Source: Teratosphaeria epicoccoides
Lineage: Eukaryota; Ascomycota; Dothideomycetes; Mycosphaerellales; Teratosphaeriaceae
Length of the DNA: 64,000 nt
NCBI GenBank assembly: GCA_021401465.1
Contig: JADDMT010000005.1
Span: 62,001 to 126,000 of the forward strand
Direction: 5' to 3'
How positions within the stretch are numbered: position 1 is the first letter of the stretch; each line of letters begins with the position of its first letter. A model generated the notes under the pieces. It was not told the origin of the DNA. It did no database searches and saw only the letters and a list, made by a program, of their open reading frames with translations. The translations under genes and the position numbers were made by a program. This document shows positions 1 through 11,876 of this stretch, piece by piece.

Positions 1-508
1 CCTCGAACCAGTGATCGGCGCCGTCAAGACAAATCTGAAGGATCCGGACAGCAAGACATCTCACTACAGCACTTTCATGGCGGAATAGAGCTCGTGTCTG
101 GACAAGGTCGACGTGCTGCGCAAATGCCCGGCGATCGAAGCACAACAGTCTGAACAGACCGAGTAGGAACAAAAGGTCGTCCTCAGGGCTCTGTGACGCG
201 TTGAAATCGTGTTGCTCCGATTCGAGTAGATTTGTGGCGAATGGCTGCAAGTAAGGCGCGACATCGATAATGCGGCCCAGAGTGGCTATTGAAGCTGCAA
301 GCGATCCGTATATCCGCAGAGAAGCGCATATGTGTGCAAAGATGTTCTCGGTGTGGGCGAATAGTATATAGGTGTAGCGTGGATCTAGCGATGCTTTCGT
401 CAAGGCCTCCAGGTACTGTCCGCTGGTGCCAGAGCGAATGACGTCCAGTAACTCGGCTGGTAGATGTGCAGTGCGTTGCAGGAGGGCACTATCCCACGCG
501 CACTCCAT
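1..508 (-). CDS. MDN1: Midasin (AAA ATPase, 60S ribosome maturation), N-terminal fragment
   Basis: The minus strand is open without a stop from an ATG at 508 to the window edge (169 codons), so only the N-terminus is present. It starts MECAWDSALLQRTAHLPAEL and continues as a helical, Leu-rich stretch containing TYILFAHTENIFAHICA. Fungal midasins have this kind of start, ahead of the six-AAA ring that lies outside the window. Midasin (Rea1) is a very large dynein-like nuclear ATPase that strips assembly factors such as Rsa4 and Ytm1 from pre-60S particles. The assignment rests on recognising the N-terminal pattern only; no Walker motif is in view. It is divergent from the L12 gene at 706, with about 200 bp between the starts. 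Confidence 0.62.
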   Translation of the reverse strand, partial: MECAWDSALLQRTAHLPAELLDVIRSGTSGQYLEALTKASLDPRYTYILFAHTENIFAHICASLRIYGSLAASIATLGRIIDVAPYLQPFATNLLESEQHDFNASQSPEDDLLFLLGLFRLLCFDRRAFAQHVDLVQTRALFRHESAVVRCLAVRILQICLDGADHWFE

Positions 509-705
509 TGTAAGTTCGATAGATCAGTCGCAAGGACGCGGATGAGCGTTGCAGAAACGCGATGAGATGGAGCTCGAATGTCGAGTCAAAAACTTCCCCA
601 AGCACGCTAACCCAACGGGGAACGAATCACCGCAGTATCGAGACGGACACTGCGGCAAGCATTGGAGCAGGCCATTGATCTCATTGAATCAAAGAGATCC
701 CCACA

Positions 706-1348
706 ATGTCTCTCACCTACCAACACGCCGCGCGCCAATGCGCGCGAACTCTCCGCTCCTCCACCACCCAGACCGCCCGAAGCACAGCAGCGCTCGCATC
801 ACACCGACGGCGACAAGACCCCATCCGATGGCAATCCACAGACGCAGCCTCCTCGCTAGCCCCGTCCAACCCAAAGATCACCAACATAGTCGATCAGATC
901 AGCACCCTAACACTCCTCGAGACCGCCGACCTCGTCTCGTCTCTAAAGGTGAAAAAAACTCACCACTCCCACCCTCCTTCACAACTAATGAAAGCCCCAG
1001 TCCCGCCTCAACATCCCCGACATGCCCCTGTCCTCCTTCGCCGCCGGCCCCGCAGCAAGCGGCTCTGCAGCCCAGGCCGCCGCCGCAGCAGCAGCAGAAG
1101 AGCCGGAAGAAGCAGCGCCGGTGAAGGAGGAGAAGACGTTGTTCACGCTGAAATTGGAGTCGTTCGATACGGCGGCGAAGCCGAAGATCATCAAGGAGAT
1201 CAAGAGTATGCTGGGGCTGAGTTTGGTGGATAGTAAGAAATTTGTCGAGGCTGCGCCCAAGGTCATGAAGGAGGGTGTGCCGAAAGAGGAGGCGGAGAAG
1301 ATTGTTGAGACGTTGAAGGGGTTGGGTGGGGTGGCGAAGATGGAGTAG
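706..1348 (+). CDS. MRPL12: Mitochondrial large-subunit ribosomal protein bL12m (L7/L12 family)
   Basis: Exons 706-948 and 1001-1348 give 196 aa. The 52-bp intron (GT at 949, AG at 999-1000) is phase 0. The first about 45 residues are Arg/Ser/Thr/Gln-rich with almost no acidic residues, as in a mitochondrial presequence. Next comes the L12 dimerisation segment (ISTLTLLETADLVSSLK), an Ala/Glu-rich hinge, and the C-terminal L12 domain with EKTLFTLKLESF and the end KIVETLKGLGGVAKME. L12 forms the ribosomal stalk that recruits translation GTPases, here in mitochondria. Length and domain order are normal. The large antisense frame over 899-1480 is a shadow of this gene. Confidence 0.93.
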
Positions 1349-1607
1349 GTGGGTGGGAGGATGGCATGGAATGGGATGGGCCGGCATTGGGCTTTGGGGG
1401 TGAAACGGGGCATGAGATGGCGTTTTATGTGTGTGCATACGCAGAATCCTGCGGCCGTGATCGTCGTTGTAAGAGTACACGCATTCTGTCGAAAATCCAC
1501 TGACACCACTGCATAAACACCCGCCTGCGTCGTCACATCACTTAAGAAAGATCATACTTCATATCACAAGAGGGACATCATACTTCACATGACGAAAGTA
1601 AAAGATC

Positions 1608-2408
1608 CTAAAGCCAAGACGACCTCTCTCGACTCCGACTCCTCCCCCCAAAATTGCTCATCGGACTACTCCCCCGACTCAAACTAAACATCACATCCTC
1701 CTCCCCCACCTGCACCTTCGCCCTGCTCCTCCCCTTCGCCGCCCCCGGACTCCTCAAAAAGCTCGAAAACGGCACCGGCTTCAACCTCGGCTTCAAACTC
1801 GGCACATCCGTCCCCACCCTCGTCCCCGGATGCACATCCCACGCCTCGCTCGACTCCAAGCTCTTCGCATCATGATCGAGCGAAGGGTCATACGGCGGCG
1901 CGCCGCCCTCTTCAATATCGCCGCCACCGGCCGTGAGGCCGTGCGCCAGGATCATGGCTTTGAGTTGCGTGATCACGTATTGTAGATTCAAAGTTTGTTG
2001 CCAGAGTTTGTAGAGGGCGACGAGGGCGATGGCGAGGGAGGTGGCGGTGAGGAGGATGAGGATCGCGCCGACGACTAGGATCGCCAGGCTGGTGTTTTTG
2101 TCCGCGGAGGTGGTGTCGTGAGAGGACGTGTCGTTGGTGGCGCTGCCAGTGGTGTTTGAGAGCGTGACGTGTGGGGAGGTCGAGCCGTCGGCCATGCTGA
2201 TGGAGGTTGCAAGGGCGCTGGCGGCGGTGCTGGATGCCTTTTCAGCGACTCTGCCGGCGAGATGGAGGGTTGTGGTGATGGCGTGCGAGGCGCTAGTGGT
2301 TGGGGAGGAAGCGGATGCTGATGCTGGTGCTGGTGCTGCGGGACTCGCGCCTGGCCGACCTAGGAACGGGAGGCGCTCGTGCAACTCGGTAGAATTGAGG
2401 AGAGGCAT
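1608..2408 (-). CDS. Hypothetical single-pass membrane protein
   Basis: A single-exon frame of 266 aa with ATG at 2408. The N-terminal about 105 residues are Ala/Ser/Thr-rich with several N-x-S/T sites, there is one strong hydrophobic segment (about 108-131, SLAILVVGAILILLTATSLA), and the cytosolic-looking tail ends in an Arg/Ser-rich stretch (SRGSSP, RSRSRERSSW). There is no clear cleavable signal peptide, so it may be inserted by its transmembrane helix. I do not recognise a family. The Ser/Thr-rich outer part plus one TM is reminiscent of wall-stress sensors, but there is no WSC cysteine pattern. Codon bias in this frame is strong (third-position G/C), which supports it being a real gene. 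Confidence 0.6.
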   Translation of the reverse strand: MPLLNSTELHERLPFLGRPGASPAAPAPASASASSPTTSASHAITTTLHLAGRVAEKASSTAASALATSISMADGSTSPHVTLSNTTGSATNDTSSHDTTSADKNTSLAILVVGAILILLTATSLAIALVALYKLWQQTLNLQYVITQLKAMILAHGLTAGGGDIEEGGAPPYDPSLDHDAKSLESSEAWDVHPGTRVGTDVPSLKPRLKPVPFSSFLRSPGAAKGRSRAKVQVGEEDVMFSLSRGSSPMSNFGGRSRSRERSSWL

Positions 2409-3143
2409 GATTGCGGCGTAGTGCGGCGTGGAATTCTGAGGCCAAGGATGTCACAGGAATCTTCTAAGATCCTAGTGCCGCCCTAAAGCTAAGCCTGCTT
2501 TTTGGTACCAGGGCTTCGACAAAGGGACGGAAGGTGTTGACAAAGCAACACTGCCACATCCGGCGCTTTTGCCCCAACAGGTTCTCAACTCGCTGCGAAG
2601 TGGACGTCGTCAATAGTAAATGGTCTGTCAAGGTTGATGCATGACCCAAGCCGACCCGACCATGGTGTGGCACGGCCGGTCTGGATTGTGAGCAAGCGTT
2701 CCAAAAAGATGACCTTATCGAAGAAGCGGCTACCAACTTCAGCACACTCCACGCCTTCCCCTCGCCTTGCATGCGCATACCCCCATGACACACATCAGAC
2801 TTGACATCTGGCTCAATTCACCATTCCATCTTGTCCTAGGATCTCGTAGAATACAATAATGGAGCCGCGCAAAAAAAGTCCTACCCAAGCCCCGTCCCAC
2901 AACATGCCAGTTCATTTCATCCGATTTGCAGCAGCAATACCCGACACCCAAATCTCTTCTACTCCAAGTCGCAACTTCCTTGTAGTGTTGCAGCACTGGT
3001 GCTTTGCGCTTCGCTGTCGCTTCGCCGGCCTATCCATGCAGTCCACGGCTTTATTCTAACCATTATGCTCAGCCCCGAAACCTCTGCGCTTCGTGGACCT
3101 TGTTGTATAATCAATGACTCTGAAAAAGGAGATCGTGCTATCC
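2409..3143. other. Intergenic region, no gene seen
   Basis: About 730 bp between the membrane-protein start and the PKA stop. Only short overlapping frames without recognisable content occur. It should hold the promoter of the gene at 2408 and the 3' UTR of the kinase. Confidence 0.5.
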
Positions 3144-4692
3144 TCAGAAGTCTGGGAATAGCTTCCCGTGTCTAGGCTCACGTTAGCACCTTAGTTCATG
3201 TACACGACCAAGGTCACCACTCACAGGTCCTCGCCAGTAGCTCCATACGCCTCCGTCTCCTCCGGATACTTGTCAAACAGACTCGCATCGCCCACGCCAC
3301 CCCGCACGGGCGGCACGTACGGCGCGTCGATATCTTTCTTCGCGAGCCTCTCCCAAGTCACCTCCGCAAACCAGGCATGCTGCATTACGTCCTTACTTCC
3401 TCCATGCAAGTTGCCCAAGCGCTTGGTCAGGTCAGCCGTGATAAGCTTACTTAACAAGTCCTGCGCGTCTGGGTGGATGTATGGCGGATACTTAACCCTG
3501 CCCTTCAAGATATTTTCGTAGATCTTGAGTGGTGAGCCACTATCCCAAAAAGGCGTAAATCCTGCCAACATTTCGAAGATGAGGATGCCGAGACTCCACC
3601 AGTCGACGGACTTGTTGTAGCCTTTCGAGGACACGACTTCCGGAGCGAGATAATCGGGCGTGCCGCAGAGAGTCCAGGTGATATCTGGCACTTCTTTTGC
3701 GAAGCCGAAGTCGGTTATCTTGAGGTGACCATGGCGGTCGAGGAGCAGGTTTTCGGGCTTGAGGTCTCGGTAGATGATGTTCATCTGGTGTAAGTAGTCG
3801 AGAGCGAGCGTCACTTCTGCGGCATAGAACTTGGCGACCGGGTTAGGGAATCGCTATTCTTGAAATTAGCCTCAGACCATATGCCAAGAGATTCTGAAGT
3901 ACCAACCTGACTCTTCCGCAGCAGACTGAACAGCTCACCGCCTTCTATAAAGTCCATGACCATGTACAGGTTGCGCGAGTCCTGCCACGTCCCCCAGAGA
4001 GTAATCAGGAACGGGTGACGACACCGCTGCAGCATCCGTCTCTCATCATTGGTGTGCTCGACCTGCTTCATCTTGACCACCTGCGCCTTCTTCAATACCT
4101 TGACCGCATAGAAACGCTGGTTGTGCTTGCTCTGAACCAGGTGTACTCTGCCAAACGACCCCGTGCCTAGTGTCCGCTGGATGGTGAAGTCCTGCAGGGT
4201 GTACTTGCCCTTGGTCTCACGTAGTTCGTTTCGCTGCGGCCGTTGGGTAGGCGGTGCGTTGATCTGCGGGACGCTGTTCTGATCGCCGGCGCTGTATGCT
4301 GAGTCATGCTGGCTGCCATGGTTGATACCCGACGGGACGGGCTGGTTGAGGATGTTGTGGATGCTGGCGGCGTTGGGCACCTGGCCTTGAGCGGTCTGTG
4401 GAGGGTTCATCGGAGTCTGGCTGCCGGGACTGATGACCGCAGCAAGAGCGGGAGGCTTGGCGGCGCTGTCGTCACCACCGGCTGCCGAGCTCGCCGGCAA
4501 ACTGCTCCTGCTGCCGTTGTCGGTGGTGGCAGACTGCGGCTCGGAGCCGAAGTGGCTGTTCTTGCTGAAGGTCGGAGTGATGGGCGAGGTGAGGCTTCCC
4601 TTGGTGTTGTCTTGGACGGGGCTGGTGGGATAGTCGTTGGAGCCCTGGGAGTCCTTTGTGCGCTTCTTCTTCAAGAAGCCGAGCGACGGCAT
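3144..4692 (-). CDS. pkaC: cAMP-dependent protein kinase catalytic subunit (PKA)
   Basis: Exons 4692-3907, 3853-3225 and 3171-3144 give 480 aa. Introns: GT at 3906/AG at 3854, and GT at 3224/AG at 3172 with a GCTAAC branch site. After a Ser/Pro/Gln-rich N-terminal extension (about 160 aa) comes the AGC kinase domain: glycine loop GTGSFGRV, VAIK-type lysine in YAVKVLKK, catalytic YRDLKPEN, DFG in KITDFGFAKEV, activation loop TWTLCGTPDYLAPE, APE and DWWSLG. The last 28-nt exon restores the hydrophobic tail ending GKLFPDF, the FxxF-type C-terminus that folds onto the N-lobe. I chose the ATG at 4692 (MPSLGFLKKKRT) because fungal PKA subunits begin similarly; an in-frame ATG at 4911 would add 73 residues. 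PKA acts downstream of cAMP in growth, morphogenesis and stress control. Confidence 0.93.
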
Positions 4693-4911
4693 TGAGCCTG
4701 TGGGCTTCCGCTTGAGAGACAGCCTGCACGATGTCTCTTGCGGCAGTGACGGGCGTGTAGGTGTGCTGTCTTGCTGCGTGGTGCGACCTGAGGGCACTGC
4801 GGGCCGGTCAGTGGGCACCAATGGCTGGTGGGATGCGGAGGGAGGGGCGTGCGGTGAGGGATGTTTGTGGATTGGGTTGGATGCCGGCCGGTTGTGTTGG
4901 CCGTGACGCAA

Positions 4912-5835
4912 GCGGGTTTGTCTCGTGGGCGCCGGCGTTCAGGCTACGAGCTGTGCTGTGGCTCTGCGACAGCCAGACTTAACGTTACTGCCACCACCAA
5001 CACATCAACACTACCCTCGCTCCCCTCTCGTCGCTGTGCAGGTTCGTTTCCGGCGACAATGCGCAGGACAATGCCTGCACCCGAGGGATCGGGAGGTGGT
5101 TGGAACCGCTGTTGCTGCCTCCTCGCTACAAAGCCGACATGCGCTATGCCGCAGGTCGACGGCGCAGCATTCGCGAGACAAATAAGACGATAACGTTGGT
5201 CGCTGCGGCGTCGATGAAGCGGGCGGGTTGTCTACGTCTTTGCGTACATGTAACTAACCACCTAGGAATGCGGGCGGGTGTCAACAATGCCCGGCTCACA
5301 CGGAGAAGCTCGCGGACGGAGACGTCACTGCCAAGTGCCAACCGATGCGATCTGCCTTGTGAAAATCTGGGCAACAGCTACAAGTAGCTTGATAGGTACG
5401 TGTATCGGGTTATGTGGACAAAGGGTATACGGAGGACTCACGCATCACCGGCGAAAGATTCAGACAGCGGCACAAGCGTTCAACGGCTTGGAAGAGACAA
5501 CGAGCACATGCAGGAATGAGACAAAGGCGACAAACACGGCAGCTCGCAGCCCGCAGACAGACCTGGAGCCCACCTGGTGGACACTGTGCATCTCTTGGCC
5601 TAGGATGATCTGAGATGAATGCTTGGCATTAGAGACTTCATGTTGAGTGTTCGGCGCGCCTGCAATGAGAAGACACAACCTGCCACCGTCTTCACTAATA
5701 TCGCCACCTCGTATCGGACCTCAGGTGCTCTGGTCTACCTTGACTCGCGTACAGAACGGGCACGCTGGACAATCATCTCATCACGCAGTGCGTCAAAATC
5801 TGCACCACAGGAATTTTGCAACGCAGCTCGAGGTA
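4912..5835. other. Intergenic region / PKA 5' flank
   Basis: About 920 bp upstream of the PKA gene and downstream of the LAM gene's stop. No frame with recognisable protein content; a long 5' leader for the kinase is likely to lie here. Confidence 0.45.
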
Positions 5836-8800
5836 TCACCACATCTTCTTCTCCCCCTTCCCCTTCTTCCTCGCCACAGCCTCCTTCAGCGCCTCCAACT
5901 TCTCTTCCGTAAGCCGAATCGCATCATCCATCTGCCTCCCACTCATCGCCTCATCTTCCAACCTCCCTCTCATTTCCCTCGCCCTCAAAACCTTCTGTCG
6001 ATCCTTCAGCCCATCCTCCTTGGCATAGATATTACCCACACCCGTCCGATCCTCCAACCAATTCCACAATTCGCTCTCTTCTCTCCGCCAAATCTCTTCA
6101 TACGCAGCGAGACGCTCGGGAGAAGTGTAGGCAGGTTTGCCTACGCCTGGGTTGGTACTGCCACGAGATTGTGTCATCCAGGTATACATGAGTAGGCAGA
6201 GCAGTACAGCGATGATCGTTTCGCTGGTGACAAATGGTCGCACGATGGCAGTGAGAGCTCCGAAGATTTGGTGTACAGGTTCCAGCGGGCCCCAATTGCT
6301 CGCTTCCGCCTCGGCAGCGACTGCGGCAGGCACGACCGCGACATCTGGCTCAAAAGTTCTGGTGCCCTTGCGTTTGAGCTTTTTGCCATTCGCGCCCTTG
6401 ATCGGAGCCTTGGTGGAGACGGCAGCTTTCAGTGCGGCCACGAGGGCTTTGACGTACTCGATTTGGCCGTCGTTGGCGCCCTTTTCAATAGGTCCTACTG
6501 ATGGTCAGCAATCGTCGAAGAGCTTGACCAATCGAACTCACCCTTCAGCCAACTCTTGCCGGTCCATTCAATCATGCAATTTGCGATCATCCGCGTTGAG
6601 TTGTTTGGGCCCCACATCAGACAGTATCGGGTCTTGGTTGTAAAGGCTCCACCACTTGGCACATCAGGCGTGGCAGTGCTACAATCAACAGTGACCGCCT
6701 TCTCGAGATCAAAATCTATCAATGTATTTGTCGTGATGCATTTCGTCTGCTTCGGTCCTACCGGCGCGTTGATCGGCTTGATATAGTCGAAGATCACAGT
6801 CTTGTTGTCTTGGGACAGATACTTCTCTGACCAATTGAGATCCCTTGACTTCTGATCGTCGACGAACCATCTTCGCATGAAGGTGCCGGATTCCGGTCCA
6901 TAGATCAGGGAGTAGATCTTTCCGAGCGGCGCTGGTATGGTGGTATCGGTGAGTGGCCGGTCATAATGGACTGCTTGGTCGCTACATTCCGTCGGCGCAT
7001 GCGCTTGTGGGCCTGGCGCACCAGAGCCACCAGAGGCTGCGGACACCTCATTTTCGGCAGCTTCAGGAGCTTTGCTCGTCACGCCATTTGTTTGCGGTGG
7101 TCCCGTGAGAGGCATACCGGAAGCCTTTCGGCTGAGCGTATGATCCCCAAGATCACTGCCAGCCACACTGGGAGCCTTGCCAGCATCCGTGAAACTGCCA
7201 GCATCGTCTTCGTCATCCTCATCGTACACTTCATCGTCTGAACCATCATTTTCTATATCAGAAGCTTCGGGATCTGCCACTTCAGTCTTGTCTCCAGTGC
7301 CTGCATTGTCGAGCGTCACGCCATTCAGCGAGCTCTTGAGATTCGGATGGCTGATCTTCCAGATTCCTATCAAAAGCTCGTACGTCGAATCTCTGGCGAC
7401 AAAGCTTGCAAAGGTGTGCCGCGCTTGCAATGTCTGTATCACGATTGCATTTGGGAAGATAACTGCTGTACTTTTCTTCTCAACAGATACGACTTCGTCA
7501 AAGCTGATGACCAGATTCGTCACCCAGCCGAGGATGTTGCTGGAGAAGCAGATGTGGCCTTCGGAAACGTAGAGCCTGCCATGTAACAGAATATCCTTCT
7601 GCAGCGCCGCACTGTAGTCCTCGATGAGGTAGTCGTCCTCAGGAACACTGCGGAAGAGCGAATGAAAGTCCTTGTTTCGTTTATTGCTGGCAACAGCGAA
7701 GCCAGTCAGCCTATGGCCTACACCACCAGTTGCAGGGTTGGCGATCGCGGCAGAGCTGGACTTAATAGCCGCAGCCAACGTGCCCAAGCCGCCATCTGTT
7801 CCAGTCGTTGCGGAGCTTGCGCGATGCCGCCGCCTACGCCCACTAAGCTTACTGCGGACGCTACCCGAGCGCTGCAGAGGATCCGCGCCTGACCTCGGTG
7901 GCGTCTGTTCAAGAGTCAGACGGTCGGTTGAAGCGACAGAGTTCGGTCGCCCCATCGCCTGGCTGATAGCATTTTGAACCGGCTTCTCGTATGCCACCGA
8001 CACAGCCCGCGCAGCCGCCTCTTCTTCTGCCTTCTTGTTTCCATCGCCATTCGTGCTCGTGTGATTCTGCTTTGGCAGATCAACGGCTGAGCTCATTGGA
8101 CTGCTCTCGTCGTCTTCCGCGATGCCGAGCTGGCTCAGGCTGAGATTGCCCTTACCCAGTGTCTCGGTCGCAGGCCGTCTGGCCAGGTTCCCCTCCACAA
8201 TGTCTAATGTGTTTTTTGTTCCTAGTATTGCTTCTTCCCCGCCTTCAACTGTCTCATCTGCTATGCCCTTGCTCTTACCGTGGCCCGCACCAGAGTTATT
8301 GATGTTGCTGCTCAGCTGATCCGCAGCTTTTTGCGCAGCAGAGAAAAATGACGAGAAGAAGCCAGTTGCACTGGTGGGCTGCGTGAACGTACCGCCGGGA
8401 GTCTTAGTCTCTTCGATCGTCGGCGTCAAAGGTGCCGGAATGGAGTGCGAAAGTTTACTGGGTAGATTTGCAGACTGAGCACGTCGGTGCCTGATGCTCT
8501 CGACAGAGTTCAGTCGACGATTTGGCGAAGATTCGCCAAGCTTGTTGTCAGGGAATGTACCACTGTCCCTGCTTGGATCGGTAGGAGTCGGCGGTGTTAT
8601 CAGTGTTGTGGGTGTTTCGACAAAGTTTGGTGGAGTGGCAGGCAGGGAAGTCGTGATGATGCTCTCGGTCGGAGGCTGACTCGGCGTCTCAGCTCGCTGC
8701 TCGACACTTTCAATGGCTTCTATCGGGGCCAGACCCTGCACACTCTTCTCAGGAGGAGCCGGGCTCAGCTGTGTGAGAGACGAGACCTCAGGTTGAGGCA

Positions 8801-9888
8801 CCGACTCTTCCGGTGTGGGGTCTTCAGCCTCGGGCGGAGCTTGCGAGTTAACACTTCCAGCTATGCTTCTTGGTCTAAAGAGCTTGCCAAGTCGGCTTGG
8901 CGATGGGCTTCGCCGCGCGGATCTAGTAGGAGGAAGGAGGGAGGACGACTTGGTAGGCTCGAGGATTTGCGGGATACTGCTAGCAGAGCCGTTCGGGCTG
9001 GTTGAACTCGGGGTAGCGACAGGACGGGTCTGAGCATTGATGTCGGGCGAGGTCAACGTCAGCAGACCGCTGTGAGACTGGTGTGGTGACAGCGTCGGCC
9101 TGCGCGGTCTACTAAATGATTTTTTGGTTAGCTGATAGCTCCGCGTTCAGCTTGAGCAACTGCGTCGGAAAGTAAATAGACAGGAAACCTCATGTTCGTG
9201 CCAAGCGCATCCTGCCAGCAGTGCTACGAAGTCACGAACCCGTGGGGCGATCAGCCTGCAGGCTCCGATGAAACATGGGAAGTGCTTGCGCACTGAGCCG
9301 AAATCAGCCCCGGCGTATACTTTGACGAGTCACTGCCACGCGCTTGCCAGTCACGGACCGAGCCCCAGCCTTACGAGCATGGTCCTGGCTTGGTCACGTT
9401 ATGATTCAGGTACGTCTGGACTTGACTGCATCTTTTATTGGAGGGTCTGAGGAGCATTCAACGTACCCTTCAATGTCCGAGTTGTCGTCCGTGAGCAGGC
9501 TGGAGTGCCCGCTATCGTCCAGCAAGGAAGTCTGCGAGCGGCTGCCTACTCCAAACATACTGCCAGATCCTAAGTCACCTGAGTGGCTTCGTTGCAGACT
9601 AGGCCCATCCTTCTTGTTGCGAGGGCGCGATAACAGTTTCGTCAGTCGTCTGCTGCCACCGTCGTCTTCACCAGCGCTGCGATCGTCCCCAGTTTTGCGC
9701 CGAGTGGCTTTCTCCTTGAGCTTCTCAACTGCGCCATCCATTGATGCTCTTAGCCCACCACCACTCTCAGAACTGTCATCGCCGTCAATCGACGCCGAAA
9801 ACGACGTGGTCGAAGCATCCGCCAGTCCTTTATTACGTCGCAGCTTAGACAAAGGTCCACGAGGTGGCGCAGGTTCCGCAACGGGCAT
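5836..9888 (-). CDS. LAM-family sterol transfer protein (GRAM + VASt/StART-like + TM)
   Basis: Exons 9888-9467, 9111-6542 and 6494-5836 (introns GT 9466/AG 9112 and GT 6541/AG 6495) join in frame to 1,216 aa. Order: basic and Ser-rich N-terminus (PRGPLSKLRRNKGL, LRASMDGAVEKLKEK), a long disordered Pro/Ser region, a GRAM domain at about 620-735 (DILLHGRLYVSEGHICFSSN), an acidic linker, a VASt domain at about 850-1000 (APLGKIYSLIYG, MRRWFVDDQKSRDLNWSEKY), and one C-terminal TM at about 1085-1105 (ETIIAVLLCLLMYTW). This is the architecture of yeast Lam/Ysp proteins, ER-anchored carriers moving sterol at ER-plasma membrane and other contact sites. The ATG at 9888 is the first in-frame ATG after an upstream in-frame TGA; the last exon supplies the membrane anchor. 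It is divergent from the gene at 10410 with a 521-bp shared promoter region. Confidence 0.88.
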
Positions 9889-10409
9889 TGTTGAACGCAA
9901 ATTGTGGCACGGAGAGTCCGAAGAGCTATCTCGATCCGCCAAGACTGACTGGCCAGCTGCGATCTTGCATTCAGGTGCGCTGATATTGGTTCACGCGTGA
10001 AGCCAAGCCAAGCCTGTCCAGATCATGGATGGCGCATATCTCAACAGTGTCCAGCGAAAATGCCGTCAATTGCCGAGCCCAGAAGTCGTGGAGAGCAAGA
10101 AATAAGTAACGGTGTTCTTGCGCGCTGTGGAACCTATGATGCTCCGGACGGGGACAGCAATGTCTCCACGATCTGAACAGGTTTGGAATTGGGGATGCGG
10201 GTGCTTGCGTGCGGAGCATAACATCCTGGTCGCGGGGACAGTACGCAGGGACTCAGGCTAAATTCAGCCCTCCGTGGCTCGTCTCGTGGGTCCTGTTGGA
10301 ACGATCTTGCATATGACTTGCTCGCGCTTATGACTTGACTCTTCTGACGTGCTTCAGTCATATATGCGAGTGGGTTTTCACCATAGAAGGTAGTAGCGAT
10401 TACTGTACG
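9889..10409. promoter_or_regulatory. Divergent promoter region, LAM gene / MIT-coiled-coil gene
   Basis: About 520 bp separate two divergent start codons and must carry both promoters. I see no specific operator or recognisable element, and no coding frame of interest. Confidence 0.35.
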
Positions 10410-11876
10410 ATGGCCGATAACGCTGCCATCACGGCAGCTCATACACATTCCCGCAAAGCCGCAGATTTATTATCCGCCTGCGACTGGGCGCACGCCACGC
10501 AAGAACACGAATCAGCGGCTTCTGAGTTTGCGCGGGCTGCCAGAACCACCTGTGATCTTGAAGCTTTGAGGGTTCTGAAGCTGTTAGAAGAACAGCACCA
10601 GAAACTCGCTAGGATAATCAAAGGTGGATACAGCGACAAACACGTGCCACCAGAAGAATCTCCCAAACCTACTGTGACAAGTCATGCAAAGGATGAGGTC
10701 CCCTTGGCGACTCCTGAGAGCAACAGCCTTCCTGATCTAACTCCCAAAATCCACTCTGCAACGCTCGCTGGAGCCCGGATTGGCAGCGATGGTAGAAACT
10801 CATCGCCACCGCTGGCCCGTGAGATCGCGTCAAGGCGTGGGATCCCACCAAACGGCCAGTCTACGCTGTCCGCCGCTGCACAAGCACGAGCAAGACAGCT
10901 CTCGCCAGGGTCTCGTCGCCATAACATCAAGGGATCGGTGACTGCATCCAAGGCTCCACAGTCCATCGTCGAGAGCCAGGCCACTGTCCATGCTCAAGCA
11001 GCAAAAGCCAGAAAGGCCGAGGAAGACTACAAATTTGCGCGCTTCTACAGTAGTATCACCACTGGCACTATGTCTAAGCTCTCATCTGCTTTGGCTTACG
11101 CCGGCCTCCCACTGAATGCCGAAGATGTGAAGGAGTCGACCCCAGCCGCGAAAGGCGTGTCGTCGGTCAGAGTCGATGGACCAAATGTCAAGAGGATCTT
11201 TTCCAAAGCGGCCCTCGAGTCGGTCGAGGAGGATAACAGATCCCGTGGCAAGCCTGGTCAGTTCGGCCCAGCTGAGAGCTTTTATGTCGTGCCTTCGACA
11301 GGAATGACCCAGTCGTTTGCCCAAATTGCAAAAAGGCATTCTGGCCTGGGAAATCTCGCCGAAGAGGACGAGGGCGAATTTGTCGACGCTCGAGAAGCAC
11401 AGGCACCGCCCTCTCCAAAACAGAGTCGGTCAGGCTCTTCATCTCAGAAACCTCGCAAATCTCCTGCTGCCCTGCATACACAAGAGGAAATGGAGCTGGA
11501 AAATGCGACAATGAAAGAGACTCTGAGTCACATGGCCGAACGATTACGCCAATTCGAGATGCATGCGCAGGATGCCAATATGGCAGCACTGACTCAGTCC
11601 GTGGCTAGCGTCCGAGCTACAGGAGCGACGGGAGCTGGTGATGCCGAGCGCATCAAACTGTTGGAGCAGGAGGCTGAGCGAAGGACAGAAGAGTATCAGA
11701 AGTTGGAAGCTCTTGCTATGAAGCAGGGAAAGAAGTTGAAGCTGTATAAGGTCAAGTATGACGGGCTGAAGGAGGGTGCGAAGGCAAAGCAGAAGGCGAA
11801 GGAGGCAGACACGGCGGCTAATAAGACTTCTGGGAGCCCGCAGATTACTGCTGATGATATGATGAGTGGAGTGTGA
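10410..11876 (+). CDS. MIT-like domain plus coiled-coil protein (possibly Atg38/NRBF2-like)
   Basis: A single-exon frame of 488 aa from the ATG at 10410 (MADNAAITAAHTHSRKAADL); an in-frame ATG at 10335 is possible but adds unlikely sequence. Residues about 5-70 form an amphipathic three-helix pattern typical of MIT domains (HSRKAADLL, QEHESAASEFARAAR, ALRVLKLLEEQHQKLARII). The middle is Ser/Pro-rich with SFYVVPSTG and a conserved-looking KFARFYSSITTGTMSKLSSA. Residues about 380-470 are a long coiled coil (MELENATMKETLSHMAERLR; LLEQEAERRTEEYQKLEAL). MIT plus coiled coil is the layout of Atg38/NRBF2, a subunit of the autophagy PI3-kinase complex, though this protein is twice as long as yeast Atg38. 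That identification is a guess from architecture only. Confidence 0.6.
   Translation: MADNAAITAAHTHSRKAADLLSACDWAHATQEHESAASEFARAARTTCDLEALRVLKLLEEQHQKLARIIKGGYSDKHVPPEESPKPTVTSHAKDEVPLATPESNSLPDLTPKIHSATLAGARIGSDGRNSSPPLAREIASRRGIPPNGQSTLSAAAQARARQLSPGSRRHNIKGSVTASKAPQSIVESQATVHAQAAKARKAEEDYKFARFYSSITTGTMSKLSSALAYAGLPLNAEDVKESTPAAKGVSSVRVDGPNVKRIFSKAALESVEEDNRSRGKPGQFGPAESFYVVPSTGMTQSFAQIAKRHSGLGNLAEEDEGEFVDAREAQAPPSPKQSRSGSSSQKPRKSPAALHTQEEMELENATMKETLSHMAERLRQFEMHAQDANMAALTQSVASVRATGATGAGDAERIKLLEQEAERRTEEYQKLEALAMKQGKKLKLYKVKYDGLKEGAKAKQKAKEADTAANKTSGSPQITADDMMSGV

Noticed and set aside
899..1536. Two long minus-strand frames (183-193 codons) over the L12 gene
   Set aside because: They are antisense shadows of a GC-rich coding exon; the plus-strand frame encodes a recognised protein.
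5278..5613. 111-codon frame upstream of PKA
   Set aside because: Composition is not protein-like and an alternative frame of similar length overlaps; more likely 5' flank.
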